NCBI GenBank assembly: GCA_035515475.1
Contig: DATJBF010000070.1
Span: 1 to 64,000 of the forward strand
Length of the DNA: 64,000 nt
Source: DATJBF01 sp035515475
GTDB lineage: Bacteria; Verrucomicrobiota; Verrucomicrobiia; Palsa-1439
Direction of reading: 5' to 3'
Shown here: positions 1-8,817 of the stretch, one piece after another
Numbering within the stretch: position 1 is the first letter of the stretch
Layout: each line of letters starts with the position of its first letter
Notes under the pieces: model-generated
Told to the model about the DNA's origin: nothing
What the model saw: the letters and a program-made list of their open reading frames with translations, nothing else
Databases searched by the model: none
Translations under genes and position numbers: made by a program

Positions 1-701
1 ATCGCAATATCCCCGTGGGTGTGTTCAGCCTGGAAATGTCCGGGCAGGAACTGGTGACCCGCATGCTGTGTTCGCGGGCACGGGTGAACCTGCGGTCACT
101 CCAGAGCGGCTTTCCGTCGGAGAAAGACCACCACCAGTTGACGGCGGTGGCCAGCAAGTTGATGAAAGCGCCGCTGTATATCGATGACTCGGCCGGTTTG
201 ACGGTCAATCAGCTGCGAGCTCGCGCCCGCCGCATGAAACAACAGTATGGGATCCGACTGTTGATCATTGACTACATGCAGTTGATGCGCGCGCCGTCCC
301 GGCGTGCGGAGACCAGCCGTCAAGCTGAGGTGGCCGATATTTCGGCCGGAGTGAAGGCTTTGGCGAAGGAGCTCAAAATACCAATCGTCGTCCTCAGCCA
401 GCTCAATCGCCAGCCTGAATCGCGGGATGAGGGCAAACCGAGGTTGGCTGACCTTCGCGAGTCGGGAGCCATCGAACAAGATGCCGATGTTGTCGGACTA
501 TTGCTGCGGCCTGAGTTGTACGAGGAGGACAAGGAACAGAAGGAGGCGGAGAAAGGCAAGGCCACCCTGATCATTGCCAAACAGCGCAATGGTCCGACGG
601 GCAATATTGATTTGACCTTCATCGGCGACTATGCCCGGTTCGAAGACCGGGCGCGGGTTGAAGAGGGAGACATTCCGAAGTTTGAAGGGGGCGAGGAATG
701 A
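1..701 (+). CDS. dnaB: Replicative DNA helicase DnaB, C-terminal part
   Basis: The 5' end lies outside the window; codons run in frame from base 3 and 232 residues remain. The replicative helicase unwinds DNA ahead of the replisome as a hexamer. The visible part is the RecA-like ATPase domain: 'GVFSLEMS' after the (missing) Walker A, a Walker B strand 'LLIIDYMQLM', the 'VVLSQLNRQPE' strand, 'DLRESGAIEQDADVV' and 'IIAKQRNGPTG'. This order is characteristic of DnaB. The stop overlaps the bamA start (ATGA at 698-701), so the two genes are probably cotranscribed, an unusual pairing of replication with outer-membrane assembly. Confidence 0.95.
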   Translation, partial: RNIPVGVFSLEMSGQELVTRMLCSRARVNLRSLQSGFPSEKDHHQLTAVASKLMKAPLYIDDSAGLTVNQLRARARRMKQQYGIRLLIIDYMQLMRAPSRRAETSRQAEVADISAGVKALAKELKIPIVVLSQLNRQPESRDEGKPRLADLRESGAIEQDADVVGLLLRPELYEEDKEQKEAEKGKATLIIAKQRNGPTGNIDLTFIGDYARFEDRARVEEGDIPKFEGGEE

Positions 702-3058
702 GGCGGTGGTTGTGGGCGCTCCTCACCCCAGTGATCGCGATTGTCTCGGGCACGTGTTCCTCGGCACAGGAGTCCGAGCCCATCGTGCGGGCGATCGAAG
801 TCCGGTTCATTGGTCCCGAGACCGTCAACCGCGCGGTGGTGATGGCCAACATCCAGACGGCCGTCGGAAAGCCCCGCTCCCGCGACGTGATTGAGCAGGA
901 CGTCCGCAATCTCATCAATACGGGTTACTTCTACGACGTACGGGTGCTGGAAGAACCCGTGGCGGACGGGGTGAAAGTCGTTTACCAGGTGCAGGGAAAG
1001 GCGACGATCAAGGAAATCCTGATTGAGGGGAGCAAGCGTTTCAAGGAGGATCGCCTGCGCCGTGAGGTCACCCAGAAGGCCGGCGACATTTTGGACGAGC
1101 GCAAGGCCCACGCCGACGCCCAGAAGATGGAGGAGCTTTACCAAAAGGCCGGGTATCCGGACGCGAAGGTCAAGTACGAGGTCGAGATTGATCGGGACAC
1201 GGGCAAGGCGATCCTCAAGTTCAAAGTGGAGGAAGGCCAACGTGTGTACATCAAGCAAATCGTATTCTCCGGCAACAAGGCGTACAGCGCCGCACGTCTG
1301 CTGAAGCTGCTGAAGACGCGTCGACATTGGTGGGGTTCCTGGCTGTCGAGCACCGGCGTGTTGAAGGAGGAGGATTTCAAGGAAGACCTCGACAAGCTGC
1401 GCGACTTCTATCACTCCAACGGCTACATCGACATGGAGATCCGCGGCACGCGGATCGAGCGGCTGGGCACCAAGTGGATGGTCATCTACATCGACCTCTT
1501 CGAGGGCAACCAATACAAGGTGGGCAACATTCGCATCGAGGGGAACACGTTGTTCCCCACCGTCGACCTGGAGAAACGTCTCAAGATGACCACCGGCAAG
1601 ACGTTCACCCCGGGCGGCATGGAAGCCGACCAGAAGGCGATCGAGGATTATTACGGTACCCGCGGGTATCTCGACACGGTGGTGCGCCCCACGCGCGCTC
1701 CCAACATCGAGACGGGCCGCATCGACCTCACCTACACGATTCGCGAAGGCGCGCTCACCTACATCGAGCACATCGAGATCCGCGGCAATACGAAGACGAA
1801 GGACAAGGTGATCCGTCGGGAACTGGCGGTGAACCCGGGCGAGATTTACGACACGGTGCGGGTCGACCGCAGCGTCGAGCGGATCAAGAACCTCGGTTAC
1901 TTTTCGAAGGTGGACGCGACTCCTGAACCGACGGAAGTGCCGAATCGCAAGGACCTGGTTCTCAGCGTGGAGGAGCAGCGCACGGGGGCGGTCACGTTCG
2001 GCGCGGGATTCAGCTCGATCGACAATCTCATCGGCTTTGTGGAAGTCACGCAGGGCAACTTCGATCTCTTCAATTGGCCGTCATTCACGGGAGGCGGCCA
2101 GAAGTTGCGATTGCGGGCGCAACTCGGGTTCAAACGGCAGGACTACGAGTTGTCGTTCACCGAACCGTGGTTTTTGGACAGGAAACTGTCGTTGGGGTTT
2201 GACCTGTTCGATCATGAAAGCAGCTACCTCAGCACCGAGTTTACCGAACAGGAAGCCGGCGGCGACTTGCGGCTGGAAAAGGCCTTGAGCGAATTCGTCC
2301 GTGGTTCGGTCCAATACAGCATTCAGAGCATCAACCTGCACGTGGACAAGACGGCTTCCCGGGAACTGCAGACTCAGGAAGGTTCGCATCTGCGGAGTGC
2401 GGTCCAAGGGGCCCTGGTGTACGACACGCGGGACAGCGTGTTTTTGACGACTCGGGGAAATCGTTCCGAGTTCACGGCGGAGTTGGCGGGCCTGGGCGGC
2501 AACGTGGAATTGTACAAATTGAATGCGAAGAGCACGTTCTATTTCCCCTTCTTCAATAACCACGTGTTCCAGTTGCTCGGTGCGGCGGGTGTCGTCGAGG
2601 CATTTGGCGCGACCAAAGGCGACGGAAAGACGGTGATTGAGACGGTGGTCAGCGGCAACGTCACGAGCACGGTGGCACGGGCGGTGGACAATGTGCCGAT
2701 CTTCGACCGGTACTTCCTCGGCGGGGCCAACACGCTGCGCGGATTCAGCTTTCGCAAGGTCGGCCCGAAGGACGCGGACGGCGAACCCATCGGCGGCAAC
2801 ACGTACTGCAACGGGACGGCCGAGTACTCGTTTCCGATCATCGAGCGCGTGCGTGGTGCCCTGTTTTTCGACGTGGGCGAAGTCGAACGCGACGCCTATC
2901 AATTCAGCCTCGGTGATTTGAAATCCGATGCGGGCGTGGGCATCCGACTGAATTTGCCCATCGGTCCGCTGCGGCTGGACTACGGGTACCCGATCATGAC
3001 CGACAAGCAGACGGGAACATCGGGAAAAATTCAGTTTAGTGTTGGGTACCAGTTCTGA
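698..3058 (+). CDS. bamA: Outer membrane protein assembly factor BamA
   Basis: 786 residues. BamA (Omp85 family) folds and inserts beta-barrel proteins into the outer membrane. Residues 1-23 look like a signal peptide with a hydrophobic core. Five POTRA-like beta-alpha-alpha-beta repeats follow (about 27-430), with typical 'IEGSKRFKEDRLRR' and 'IEGNTLFPTVDLEKRL' openings. The C-terminal half is a beta barrel with the conserved 'LRGFSF' loop motif near residue 680, ending in 'GYQF' with a terminal Phe as expected of barrel proteins. The ATG overlaps the dnaB stop. The downstream skp-like and lpxD genes repeat the bamA-skp-lpxD order known from many Gram-negative bacteria. Confidence 0.96.
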   Translation: MRRWLWALLTPVIAIVSGTCSSAQESEPIVRAIEVRFIGPETVNRAVVMANIQTAVGKPRSRDVIEQDVRNLINTGYFYDVRVLEEPVADGVKVVYQVQGKATIKEILIEGSKRFKEDRLRREVTQKAGDILDERKAHADAQKMEELYQKAGYPDAKVKYEVEIDRDTGKAILKFKVEEGQRVYIKQIVFSGNKAYSAARLLKLLKTRRHWWGSWLSSTGVLKEEDFKEDLDKLRDFYHSNGYIDMEIRGTRIERLGTKWMVIYIDLFEGNQYKVGNIRIEGNTLFPTVDLEKRLKMTTGKTFTPGGMEADQKAIEDYYGTRGYLDTVVRPTRAPNIETGRIDLTYTIREGALTYIEHIEIRGNTKTKDKVIRRELAVNPGEIYDTVRVDRSVERIKNLGYFSKVDATPEPTEVPNRKDLVLSVEEQRTGAVTFGAGFSSIDNLIGFVEVTQGNFDLFNWPSFTGGGQKLRLRAQLGFKRQDYELSFTEPWFLDRKLSLGFDLFDHESSYLSTEFTEQEAGGDLRLEKALSEFVRGSVQYSIQSINLHVDKTASRELQTQEGSHLRSAVQGALVYDTRDSVFLTTRGNRSEFTAELAGLGGNVELYKLNAKSTFYFPFFNNHVFQLLGAAGVVEAFGATKGDGKTVIETVVSGNVTSTVARAVDNVPIFDRYFLGGANTLRGFSFRKVGPKDADGEPIGGNTYCNGTAEYSFPIIERVRGALFFDVGEVERDAYQFSLGDLKSDAGVGIRLNLPIGPLRLDYGYPIMTDKQTGTSGKIQFSVGYQF

Positions 3059-3113
3059 TATTCTGGATGCCGACGGAAGGCGAAAACAACTAGAGAAAGG
3101 TTGCGTGAACAAT

Positions 3114-3737
3114 ATGAATGGTAAGATCGGCGCATGGATTGCGGTGGGGATCTGGGCGGTGGCGCTCAGTGCTTCGGCGCAGGGAGCGGGGCGGATCGTC
3201 ACGGTGGATCTCAACAAGGTATTCAACGACTACTACAAGACGCCCATCGCCCAGGCGAAGTTGAAGGAGACGGTGGACACCTTCACCAAAGAACAAGACG
3301 AGATGATGGCCAACTACAAGAAGGGAATCGACGAGCTGAACACGCTTCGCGAGGAGCAGGAAAAGTCCGAGTATACTGCCGAAGTGCGCGAGCAGAAGCG
3401 GAAGGCGGTGGCGGAGAAGCTCGCCGAGACCCAGAAGCTGCAGCGCGACATTGAGGACTACCGCGCCAGCCACCAAAAGATACTGCAGGAGCAGACCCAG
3501 CGGATGCGGCAAACGATTCTCAAGGAGATCAACGACGTGATCAGCAAGGAAGCCGGGGATCAGGGCTACCAGTTGGTGCTCGACAAATCCGGCAACACGC
3601 TCAATGGCGTGCCGGCGGTCATCTACTCGCAGGACTCCCTGGAAATCACCGATGACATCATCAAGATTTTGAACAAGAACCAGCCCAAGACCACTGAGAC
3701 ACCTCAGCCTGCTGAAAAGAAGGGTAATACAAAGTAG
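3114..3737 (+). CDS. Skp/OmpH-family periplasmic chaperone
   Basis: 207 residues. Skp-type proteins hold unfolded outer-membrane proteins in the periplasm and pass them to BamA. The ATG at 3114 was chosen because it starts a good signal peptide (MNGKIGAWIAVG..., cleavage after 'ASA') and follows a GAGAAAGG ribosome-binding site at 3093-3100; an upstream in-frame start at 3039 would overlap bamA and spoil the signal peptide. The mature protein opens with 'IVTVDLNKVFNDYYKT', then a long, highly charged helical coiled coil (about 50-140), as in the family. The Lys/Pro-rich tail is probably disordered. It lies 55 nt after bamA and 2 nt before lpxD. Confidence 0.92.
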   Translation: MNGKIGAWIAVGIWAVALSASAQGAGRIVTVDLNKVFNDYYKTPIAQAKLKETVDTFTKEQDEMMANYKKGIDELNTLREEQEKSEYTAEVREQKRKAVAEKLAETQKLQRDIEDYRASHQKILQEQTQRMRQTILKEINDVISKEAGDQGYQLVLDKSGNTLNGVPAVIYSQDSLEITDDIIKILNKNQPKTTETPQPAEKKGNTK

Positions 3738-3739
3738 GC

Positions 3740-4783
3740 GTGCAGCGTACGGCCCGTGACATCGCGCGAATCGTTGCGGGAGAGCTTTCGGGCGATCCCG
3801 AGCGGGTGGTGACCGGCTTGGCGGGTATCCGCGAGGCGGCCCCGGGCGACGTTACGTTTTTGGCGAGTCCGAAATACCAAGCTGCAGTGAAAACGACCCG
3901 GGCCTCCGTCCTCATCGTGGCCAAGGACATGGAGGTCTCGTTCGGGGGAACGCTCGTCCGCGTGGACAACCCGGCGGCGGCGTTTGCCAAGCTCGTCGAG
4001 CAGGTCGCGCCGCCTCCCGTCACATACGAGCCCGGCATTCACCCCAGCGCGGTGATCGCGGCGTCCGCCCGGCTGGGCAAGAACGTATCGATCCAGCCGC
4101 ATGTCGTAGTCGAGGACCGCGCGGTCGTCGGTGACGGCACCGTGATCGGCGCGGGCAGTTGCATCGGACGCGAGTGCCGGGTTGGCGTCGAATGTCTTAT
4201 TTACCAGCAAGTAAGTCTGCGCGAGCGCACCACGCTCGGCGACCGGGTCATTCTGCACAGCGGCGTCGTGCTCGGCGCGGACGGGTTTGGCTTCGAGACC
4301 GTGCAGGGCGAGCACCGGAAGATTCCCCAGGTCGGTTTTGTGGAAATTGGCGACGATGTCGAGATCGGGGCCAACACGGCGATTGACCGCGGGCGTTTCG
4401 GCCGGACGCGCGTCGGCACGGGGACCAAGATCGACAATCTGGTGCAGATCGGCCACAACTGCGTGATTGGCGATCATTGTATCATCTGTGGGCTGGTCGG
4501 GATCGCCGGCAGCACCATCATCGGGAATCAGGTAACCATCGCCGGGCAGGTGGGCATCGCCGGGCATCTGACCATCGGGGACAAGAGCATCATCATGGCG
4601 CAGGCGGGGGTCACCAAGGACGTGCCCGCTGGCTCGGTGATGCTGGGGGCACCGGCAGTGCCACACAAGGAATTCAAACGCGTCAACGCTGCCGTGCAGC
4701 GTCTTCCCGAGACGGTCGCGAAGATTCATGAGTTGGAGCGGCAACTGGCGGAGTTGCGCACCCGCCTGACGGCGACCTCCTAG
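3740..4783 (+). CDS. lpxD: UDP-3-O-acylglucosamine N-acyltransferase LpxD
   Basis: 347 residues, the usual family length. LpxD adds the second 3-hydroxyacyl chain to UDP-3-O-acyl-glucosamine in lipid A synthesis, so the organism is expected to make lipid A. An N-terminal LpxD domain (about 1-95, 'GDVTFLASPKY') is followed by a left-handed beta helix of hexapeptide repeats (about 100-310) and a C-terminal helix. The catalytic His is visible as His239 in 'QIGHNCVIG', and the substrate loop 'GADGFGFE' is present. The start is GTG, 2 nt after the skp-like stop, and no better ATG exists nearby, so the gene is read as part of the bamA operon. Confidence 0.96.
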   Translation: MQRTARDIARIVAGELSGDPERVVTGLAGIREAAPGDVTFLASPKYQAAVKTTRASVLIVAKDMEVSFGGTLVRVDNPAAAFAKLVEQVAPPPVTYEPGIHPSAVIAASARLGKNVSIQPHVVVEDRAVVGDGTVIGAGSCIGRECRVGVECLIYQQVSLRERTTLGDRVILHSGVVLGADGFGFETVQGEHRKIPQVGFVEIGDDVEIGANTAIDRGRFGRTRVGTGTKIDNLVQIGHNCVIGDHCIICGLVGIAGSTIIGNQVTIAGQVGIAGHLTIGDKSIIMAQAGVTKDVPAGSVMLGAPAVPHKEFKRVNAAVQRLPETVAKIHELERQLAELRTRLTATS

Positions 4784-4796
4784 TGCGCCAGCTTGG

Positions 4797-4824
4797 CCGC
4801 CGGCACTGTGACACCAACCGGCGG
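4797..4824 (+). terminator. Possible hairpin terminator after lpxD
   Basis: Perfect 7-bp arms (CCGCCGG / CCGGCGG) around a 14-nt loop, 14 nt after the lpxD stop. There is no T-run, so intrinsic termination is uncertain. Confidence 0.3.
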
Positions 4825-4876
4825 TTGAGACAACTTGCGCGGGGCTACCCGCCGGAAACCCGCTCCGGCGATGCGA

Positions 4877-4903
4877 TTGGCGCCGTGGCACCGTGAGTGC
4901 TAA
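4877..4903 (+). promoter_or_regulatory. CIRCE-like HrcA operator upstream of clpB
   Basis: The right half GAGTGCTAA (4895-4903) matches the CIRCE consensus TTAGCACTC-N9-GAGTGCTAA in all nine positions. Exactly nine bases upstream, TTGGCGCCG (4877-4885) matches the left half in five of nine. The site ends 14 nt before the clpB ATG and overlaps a weak promoter-like pair (TTGGCG at 4877, TAAGCT at 4901). HrcA repression of heat-shock genes through CIRCE is well established; use here is inferred, and the left arm is degenerate. Confidence 0.5.
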
Positions 4904-4917
4904 GCTGTTCTGCCGCC

Positions 4918-7482
4918 ATGATTCGCTTCGACAAACTCACGATCAAAGCGCAGGAGGCGTTGCAGTCGGCGCAAGAGATCGCCCAGAAACTGAACCACCA
5001 GGAAGTGGACTGTGAACACTTGTTGTCGGCGTTGATCCAGCAGCCGGACGGACTGGTGCGTCCACTCTTGGAGAAGCTGGGCGTGAATCCCGATGCCGAG
5101 TTGCGCAAGCTCGACGACGCGTTGAACCGCCGTTCCCAAGTCCAGGGCGCGGCGGAGCAATACCTGGGCAGGTCTCTCCGTCAGGTCCTGGATTCGGCGC
5201 AAGCGCACGCGGACAAGCTCAAGGACCAGTACGTGAGCACCGAGCATTTCCTGTTGGGACTGGCCGAGCACAAGAAGGTCAACGTGACCGTGACGGCGGT
5301 GCTGAAGGCGCTCCGCGAGTTGCGGGGCAACGCGCAAGTGGCCGATCAGAATCCGGAGGACAAGTATCAAGCGCTGCAAAAGTACGGGCGCGATCTTACG
5401 GAGGAAGCGCGGCGTAGCAAACTCGATCCCGTGATCGGGCGCGACGCCGAAATCCGCCGCGTGATCCAGGTGCTTTCGCGCCGGACGAAGAACAACCCCG
5501 TTCTGATTGGCGACCCGGGGGTTGGGAAAACGGCCATCGTGGAGGGCCTGGCGCGGCGCATCGTCAGTGGCGACGTTCCCGAAGGTCTCAAAGGCAAGCG
5601 GCTGATCGCGATGGACATCGGGGCGATGCTGGCCGGCGCGAAATATCGGGGTGAGTTTGAGGACAGGCTGAAAGCGTTCCTCAAGGAGGTCACCGCCAGC
5701 GAGGGCCAGATCATCCTGTTCATCGACGAGTTGCACACGGTGGTGGGCGCCGGCAAGGCCGAAGGCGCGCCGGTCGATGCGGCCAACATGCTCAAGCCGT
5801 CGTTGGCGCGCGGCGAACTGCATACCATCGGCGCGACGACGCTGGGCGAGTACCGCAAGTACGTCGAAAAAGATCCCGCGCTCGAGAGGCGATTTCAGCC
5901 GATCCTGGTCGGGGAACCGAGCGTCGAAGACACGATTGCGATCCTGCGGGGCCTGAAGGAACGGTACGAGGTGCATCACGGCGTGCGGATTCAGGACAGC
6001 GCCCTGGTGAGCGCGGCGGTGTTGTCGCACCGGTACATCACCGACCGGTTTCTGCCGGACAAGGCCATCGATCTGGTCGACGAGGCGGCGTCGCGGCTGC
6101 GGATCGAGTTGGACTCGTTGCCGACGGAGATTGACCAGATCGAACGCCGCATCATGCAATTGGAGATCGAGCGCACCGCGTTGAAGAAGGAAAGCGACAA
6201 GGCGAGCAAGGAGCGCCTGGTGAAGCTGGAGAAGGATCTGGCGAATTGGCAGGAACAGAGCCAGAAGCTCAAGGTCCAATGGCAAAACGAGAAGTCGGTT
6301 GTCGACGAAATTCGCAATTTGAAATCGGCCCTCGAGATGTCGAAGGAACAAATCGAACAGGCGAAGCGCGAGGGCGATCTGGCGAAGGCCAGTGAGATTC
6401 AGTACGGGCGCTTGCCGGAGCTTCAGAACAAGCTGAAGGCGGCGGACCAGAAGCTCGCGAAGCTGCAGAAAAACTCGAAGATGCTCACTGAAGAGGTCAC
6501 CGAAAACGACATCGCGGAGGTGGTGGCGTCATGGACCGGCGTGCCCGTCTCGCGCCTCCTGGAAGGCGAACGCGACAAACTGGTGCGGATGGAGGAGCGG
6601 TTGCGGCGGCGCGTGGTCGGGCAGGACGAGGCGATTGTTGCGGTCTCCAACGCGGTTCGGCGGGCCCGCAGCGGGTTGCAGGATCCAAACCGGCCGATTG
6701 GATCATTCATTTTTCTCGGCCCGACCGGCGTGGGCAAGACCGAGCTGGCTCGGGCCCTGGCGGAGTTCCTGTTCGACAACGAGAACGCGATGGTGCGGAT
6801 CGACATGAGCGAGTACATGGAGAAACACACGGTCGCCCGCTTGATCGGCGCGCCGCCGGGATACGTTGGGTATGAAGAAGGCGGCCAGCTCACGGAGGCG
6901 GTGCGGCGCCGGCCATATTCGGTCGTGCTGTTCGATGAGATCGAAAAGGCGCACCACGACGTGTTCAACGTCCTGTTGCAGATTCTCGACGATGGCCGGC
7001 TCACGGACGGGCAGGGACGAGAGGTGGATTTCAAGAACGCCGTTATCATCATGACGAGCAACATCGGTTCGCGCCACTTTGCCGAGCGCGTTGGCGACGC
7101 GGACGCGGTGCGCCGGCACGTATTCGAAGATCTGCGGGCGCATTTCCGCCCCGAGTTTCTCAATCGCGTCGATGAGATCATCTTGTTCCACAGCCTGACG
7201 ATGGAACACATCAAGCAGATCGTGGAGATCCAACTCGCACGCGTGCAGCAGCGGCTGGCGGACCAGCATATTGCGCTCACTCTCAGTGACGCCGCGAAAG
7301 AGTTGGTAGCGCACGAAGGCTACGACCCCGTCTTCGGCGCCCGGCCGCTCAAGCGCGTCATTCAGAAACAGATCCTCGACGCGCTCTCACTGGAGATCCT
7401 CGCCGGCCGGTTCAGGGAGGGCGACAAGATCAGAGCGGATGTGACGAAAGGCGGGTCGACCCTCAGCTTCGCGAAAGCTTAG
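4918..7482 (+). CDS. clpB: ATP-dependent disaggregase ClpB
   Basis: 854 residues, typical of ClpB. It extracts polypeptides from aggregates with DnaK. The order is an N-domain (1-145), NBD1 with Walker A 'GDPGVGKT' (198-205) and 'LFIDELHTVVGAG', a charged coiled-coil middle domain (about 395-520) that separates ClpB from ClpA/ClpC, and NBD2 with Walker A 'GPTGVGKT' (601-608), followed by the 'GAPPGYVGYEEGG' pore loop. The ATG at 4918 is preferred over an in-frame GTG at 4897 because it gives the standard 'MIRFDKLTIKAQEAL' N-terminus. A CIRCE-like element directly upstream suggests heat-shock control. Confidence 0.97.
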   Translation: MIRFDKLTIKAQEALQSAQEIAQKLNHQEVDCEHLLSALIQQPDGLVRPLLEKLGVNPDAELRKLDDALNRRSQVQGAAEQYLGRSLRQVLDSAQAHADKLKDQYVSTEHFLLGLAEHKKVNVTVTAVLKALRELRGNAQVADQNPEDKYQALQKYGRDLTEEARRSKLDPVIGRDAEIRRVIQVLSRRTKNNPVLIGDPGVGKTAIVEGLARRIVSGDVPEGLKGKRLIAMDIGAMLAGAKYRGEFEDRLKAFLKEVTASEGQIILFIDELHTVVGAGKAEGAPVDAANMLKPSLARGELHTIGATTLGEYRKYVEKDPALERRFQPILVGEPSVEDTIAILRGLKERYEVHHGVRIQDSALVSAAVLSHRYITDRFLPDKAIDLVDEAASRLRIELDSLPTEIDQIERRIMQLEIERTALKKESDKASKERLVKLEKDLANWQEQSQKLKVQWQNEKSVVDEIRNLKSALEMSKEQIEQAKREGDLAKASEIQYGRLPELQNKLKAADQKLAKLQKNSKMLTEEVTENDIAEVVASWTGVPVSRLLEGERDKLVRMEERLRRRVVGQDEAIVAVSNAVRRARSGLQDPNRPIGSFIFLGPTGVGKTELARALAEFLFDNENAMVRIDMSEYMEKHTVARLIGAPPGYVGYEEGGQLTEAVRRRPYSVVLFDEIEKAHHDVFNVLLQILDDGRLTDGQGREVDFKNAVIIMTSNIGSRHFAERVGDADAVRRHVFEDLRAHFRPEFLNRVDEIILFHSLTMEHIKQIVEIQLARVQQRLADQHIALTLSDAAKELVAHEGYDPVFGARPLKRVIQKQILDALSLEILAGRFREGDKIRADVTKGGSTLSFAKA

Positions 7483-7489
7483 GCCGCTG

Positions 7490-7503
7490 GAGCGCGGCCG
7501 CTC
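7490..7503 (+). terminator. Short GC hairpin after clpB
   Basis: GAGCG-CGGC-CGCTC stem-loop 8 nt past the clpB stop, followed by GGGCTTT. The stem is short and the T-run minimal, so it is only a candidate terminator. Confidence 0.25.
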
Positions 7504-7571
7504 GGGCTTTGTCGGCACGCCGCCGGCGACGGGCCGAACGTGCACGCGACTGGATGGTTCCGAACTGCGGT

Positions 7572-8096
7572 CTACGACTCCGGCGTCTTTGAAGGTGCCG
7601 GTGGGATCGGTTTGGCGGAAAATCCCGGTTTGAGAGTTACCGGGCCGGTCTGCAGCTTCCCACCGGCGAAATCTGGTTTGACGACCTTGGCCATGCCGCG
7701 CTCCTTGGCGCTGGTACGCGGCGACCCTCCGCCCGAGGCACGAAGAATTCCTTCCCCCTGTTTGGCACCGAGGAGGGCTGCGCTGTCTGGAGATAGGCCC
7801 GGTTTGGCGGGCTCGGATTCGTACCGAAGCTCGACCGCGCCGAGCCGGATCGACACACCATGTTTCAGTTTGACCGCCATGATCCGTTCGTTGTTGACAA
7901 ACGTGCCGTTGGTCGAATTGAAGTCGTGCAATTGATAATCGTCCCCATCGCGCACGAGGATTCCATGCCGCTTGGAGACGTTGTGATCCGGAATGTGGAT
8001 CTCGTTATCTTCAGTACGTCCGATCGCCATGAGTTTTTTCGTCAGGTCGATCGTTCTGGCGAGCGAACTGGGTGACAGTATATGTAGTGTTGGCAT
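7572..8096 (-). CDS. FHA-domain protein
   Basis: 174 residues. FHA domains bind phosphothreonine peptides and usually connect Ser/Thr kinases to partners. The domain fills residues 1-95 and keeps the signature positions: 'IGRTEDNEIHIPD', 'VSKRH' and 'DFNSTNGTFVNN'. The rest (about 100-174) is Pro/Gly/Lys-rich and probably disordered. The ATG at 8096 is favoured because the motifs start immediately after it and GAGAAGGG lies just upstream; an earlier in-frame start (8171) adds 25 residues unlike the family. No kinase is adjacent, so its partner is unknown. It is convergent with clpB. Confidence 0.85.
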   Translation of the reverse strand: MPTLHILSPSSLARTIDLTKKLMAIGRTEDNEIHIPDHNVSKRHGILVRDGDDYQLHDFNSTNGTFVNNERIMAVKLKHGVSIRLGAVELRYESEPAKPGLSPDSAALLGAKQGEGILRASGGGSPRTSAKERGMAKVVKPDFAGGKLQTGPVTLKPGFSAKPIPPAPSKTPES

Positions 8097-8217
8097 GGTC
8101 GGGCCCTTCTCGAGCGTTACGATGCGCTCCGGTCCCGCGCGCAACATAGCCAAGACGCGGGACCGAGTCAAACACGCGTTGTGGTCTTGCCGCCGAAGCG
8201 AAGCCGGGGAAGCCTGC

Positions 8218-8246
8218 TTGAATCGCCGGCGGCCGCGGTGCAGAAT
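8218..8246 (+). promoter_or_regulatory. Candidate promoter for the EVE-domain gene
   Basis: TTGAAT at 8218-8223, a 17-nt spacer, then CAGAAT at 8241-8246. The gene start at 8271 follows, with a GAGGA ribosome-binding site. Confidence 0.4.
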
Positions 8247-8270
8247 CAGGTAGCACTCTGAGGAACGATC

Positions 8271-8687
8271 ATGCCCAGCTACTGGTTACTGAAGACCGAG
8301 CCGAGTACCTATTCCTACATGGATTTGGAGCGAGCGGGGAAGGCAACATGGGACGGCGTGACGAATGCGTTGGCGTTGAGACATCTGCGGGCGATGAAGA
8401 ATGGCGACCTGGCGTTCATCTATCACACGGGCGATGAGAAGCGGATTGTTGGGATCGCGGCGGTGGCCAGCGATCCGTATCCCGATCCGCGGGAGGATGA
8501 CCCAAAACTCGTGGTGGTCGACCTGAGACCACGCGAGAGGTTGAACCGATCTGTGAGCTTGGCCGAGATTAAGATGCGGAGGGAGTTTGCCGATTTTGAC
8601 CTCGTTCGGATGAGCCGGCTGAGCGTGATGTCGGTGAGTGAGGCGCGTTGGCGTCGACTCTGCGAGATGGCCCAAGGCACCACCTGA
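8271..8687 (+). CDS. EVE domain-containing protein
   Basis: 138 residues, one complete EVE (PUA-like) domain. EVE proteins bind modified bases in nucleic acid; they resemble YTH-like readers and are often linked with restriction or RNA modification. Visible family features are the opening 'YWLLKTEPSTYSYMDLE', 'TWDGVTNALALRHLRAMKNGD', 'IYHTGDEKRIVGIAAV', 'YPDP' and 'VVVDLRP'. The ATG is preceded by TGAGGAAC. There is no restriction or modification gene nearby, so its role is probably housekeeping. Confidence 0.9.
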   Translation: MPSYWLLKTEPSTYSYMDLERAGKATWDGVTNALALRHLRAMKNGDLAFIYHTGDEKRIVGIAAVASDPYPDPREDDPKLVVVDLRPRERLNRSVSLAEIKMRREFADFDLVRMSRLSVMSVSEARWRRLCEMAQGTT

Positions 8688-8781
8688 CCGGGCCCTGAGA
8701 GTGAATAGTTTGTAACACGCGTTGGCCTAGCCAGTTGTGTCAGCAGGAGAATTCTTTGTCGTGGCGTCTGTGCATGAATGC

Positions 8782-8790
8782 TGCTATAGT
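8782..8790 (+). promoter_or_regulatory. Extended -10 promoter-like element
   Basis: TGCTATAGT, an extended -10 hexamer, 27 nt before the GTG of the small pilin-like gene. No convincing -35 is placed 17 nt upstream. Confidence 0.3.
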
Positions 8791-8817
8791 AGTGGCCTTC
8801 GAGTTGACCGGTAGCAG

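Noticed and set aside
629..1771. 380-codon minus-strand frame opposite bamA
   Set aside because: It lies antisense to a certain gene, has a His/Arg/Leu-rich low-information composition and no family motif; long antisense frames are expected at this GC content.
4900..6351. 483-codon minus-strand frame opposite clpB
   Set aside because: Antisense shadow of ClpB, with no ribosome-binding site or recognisable domain.
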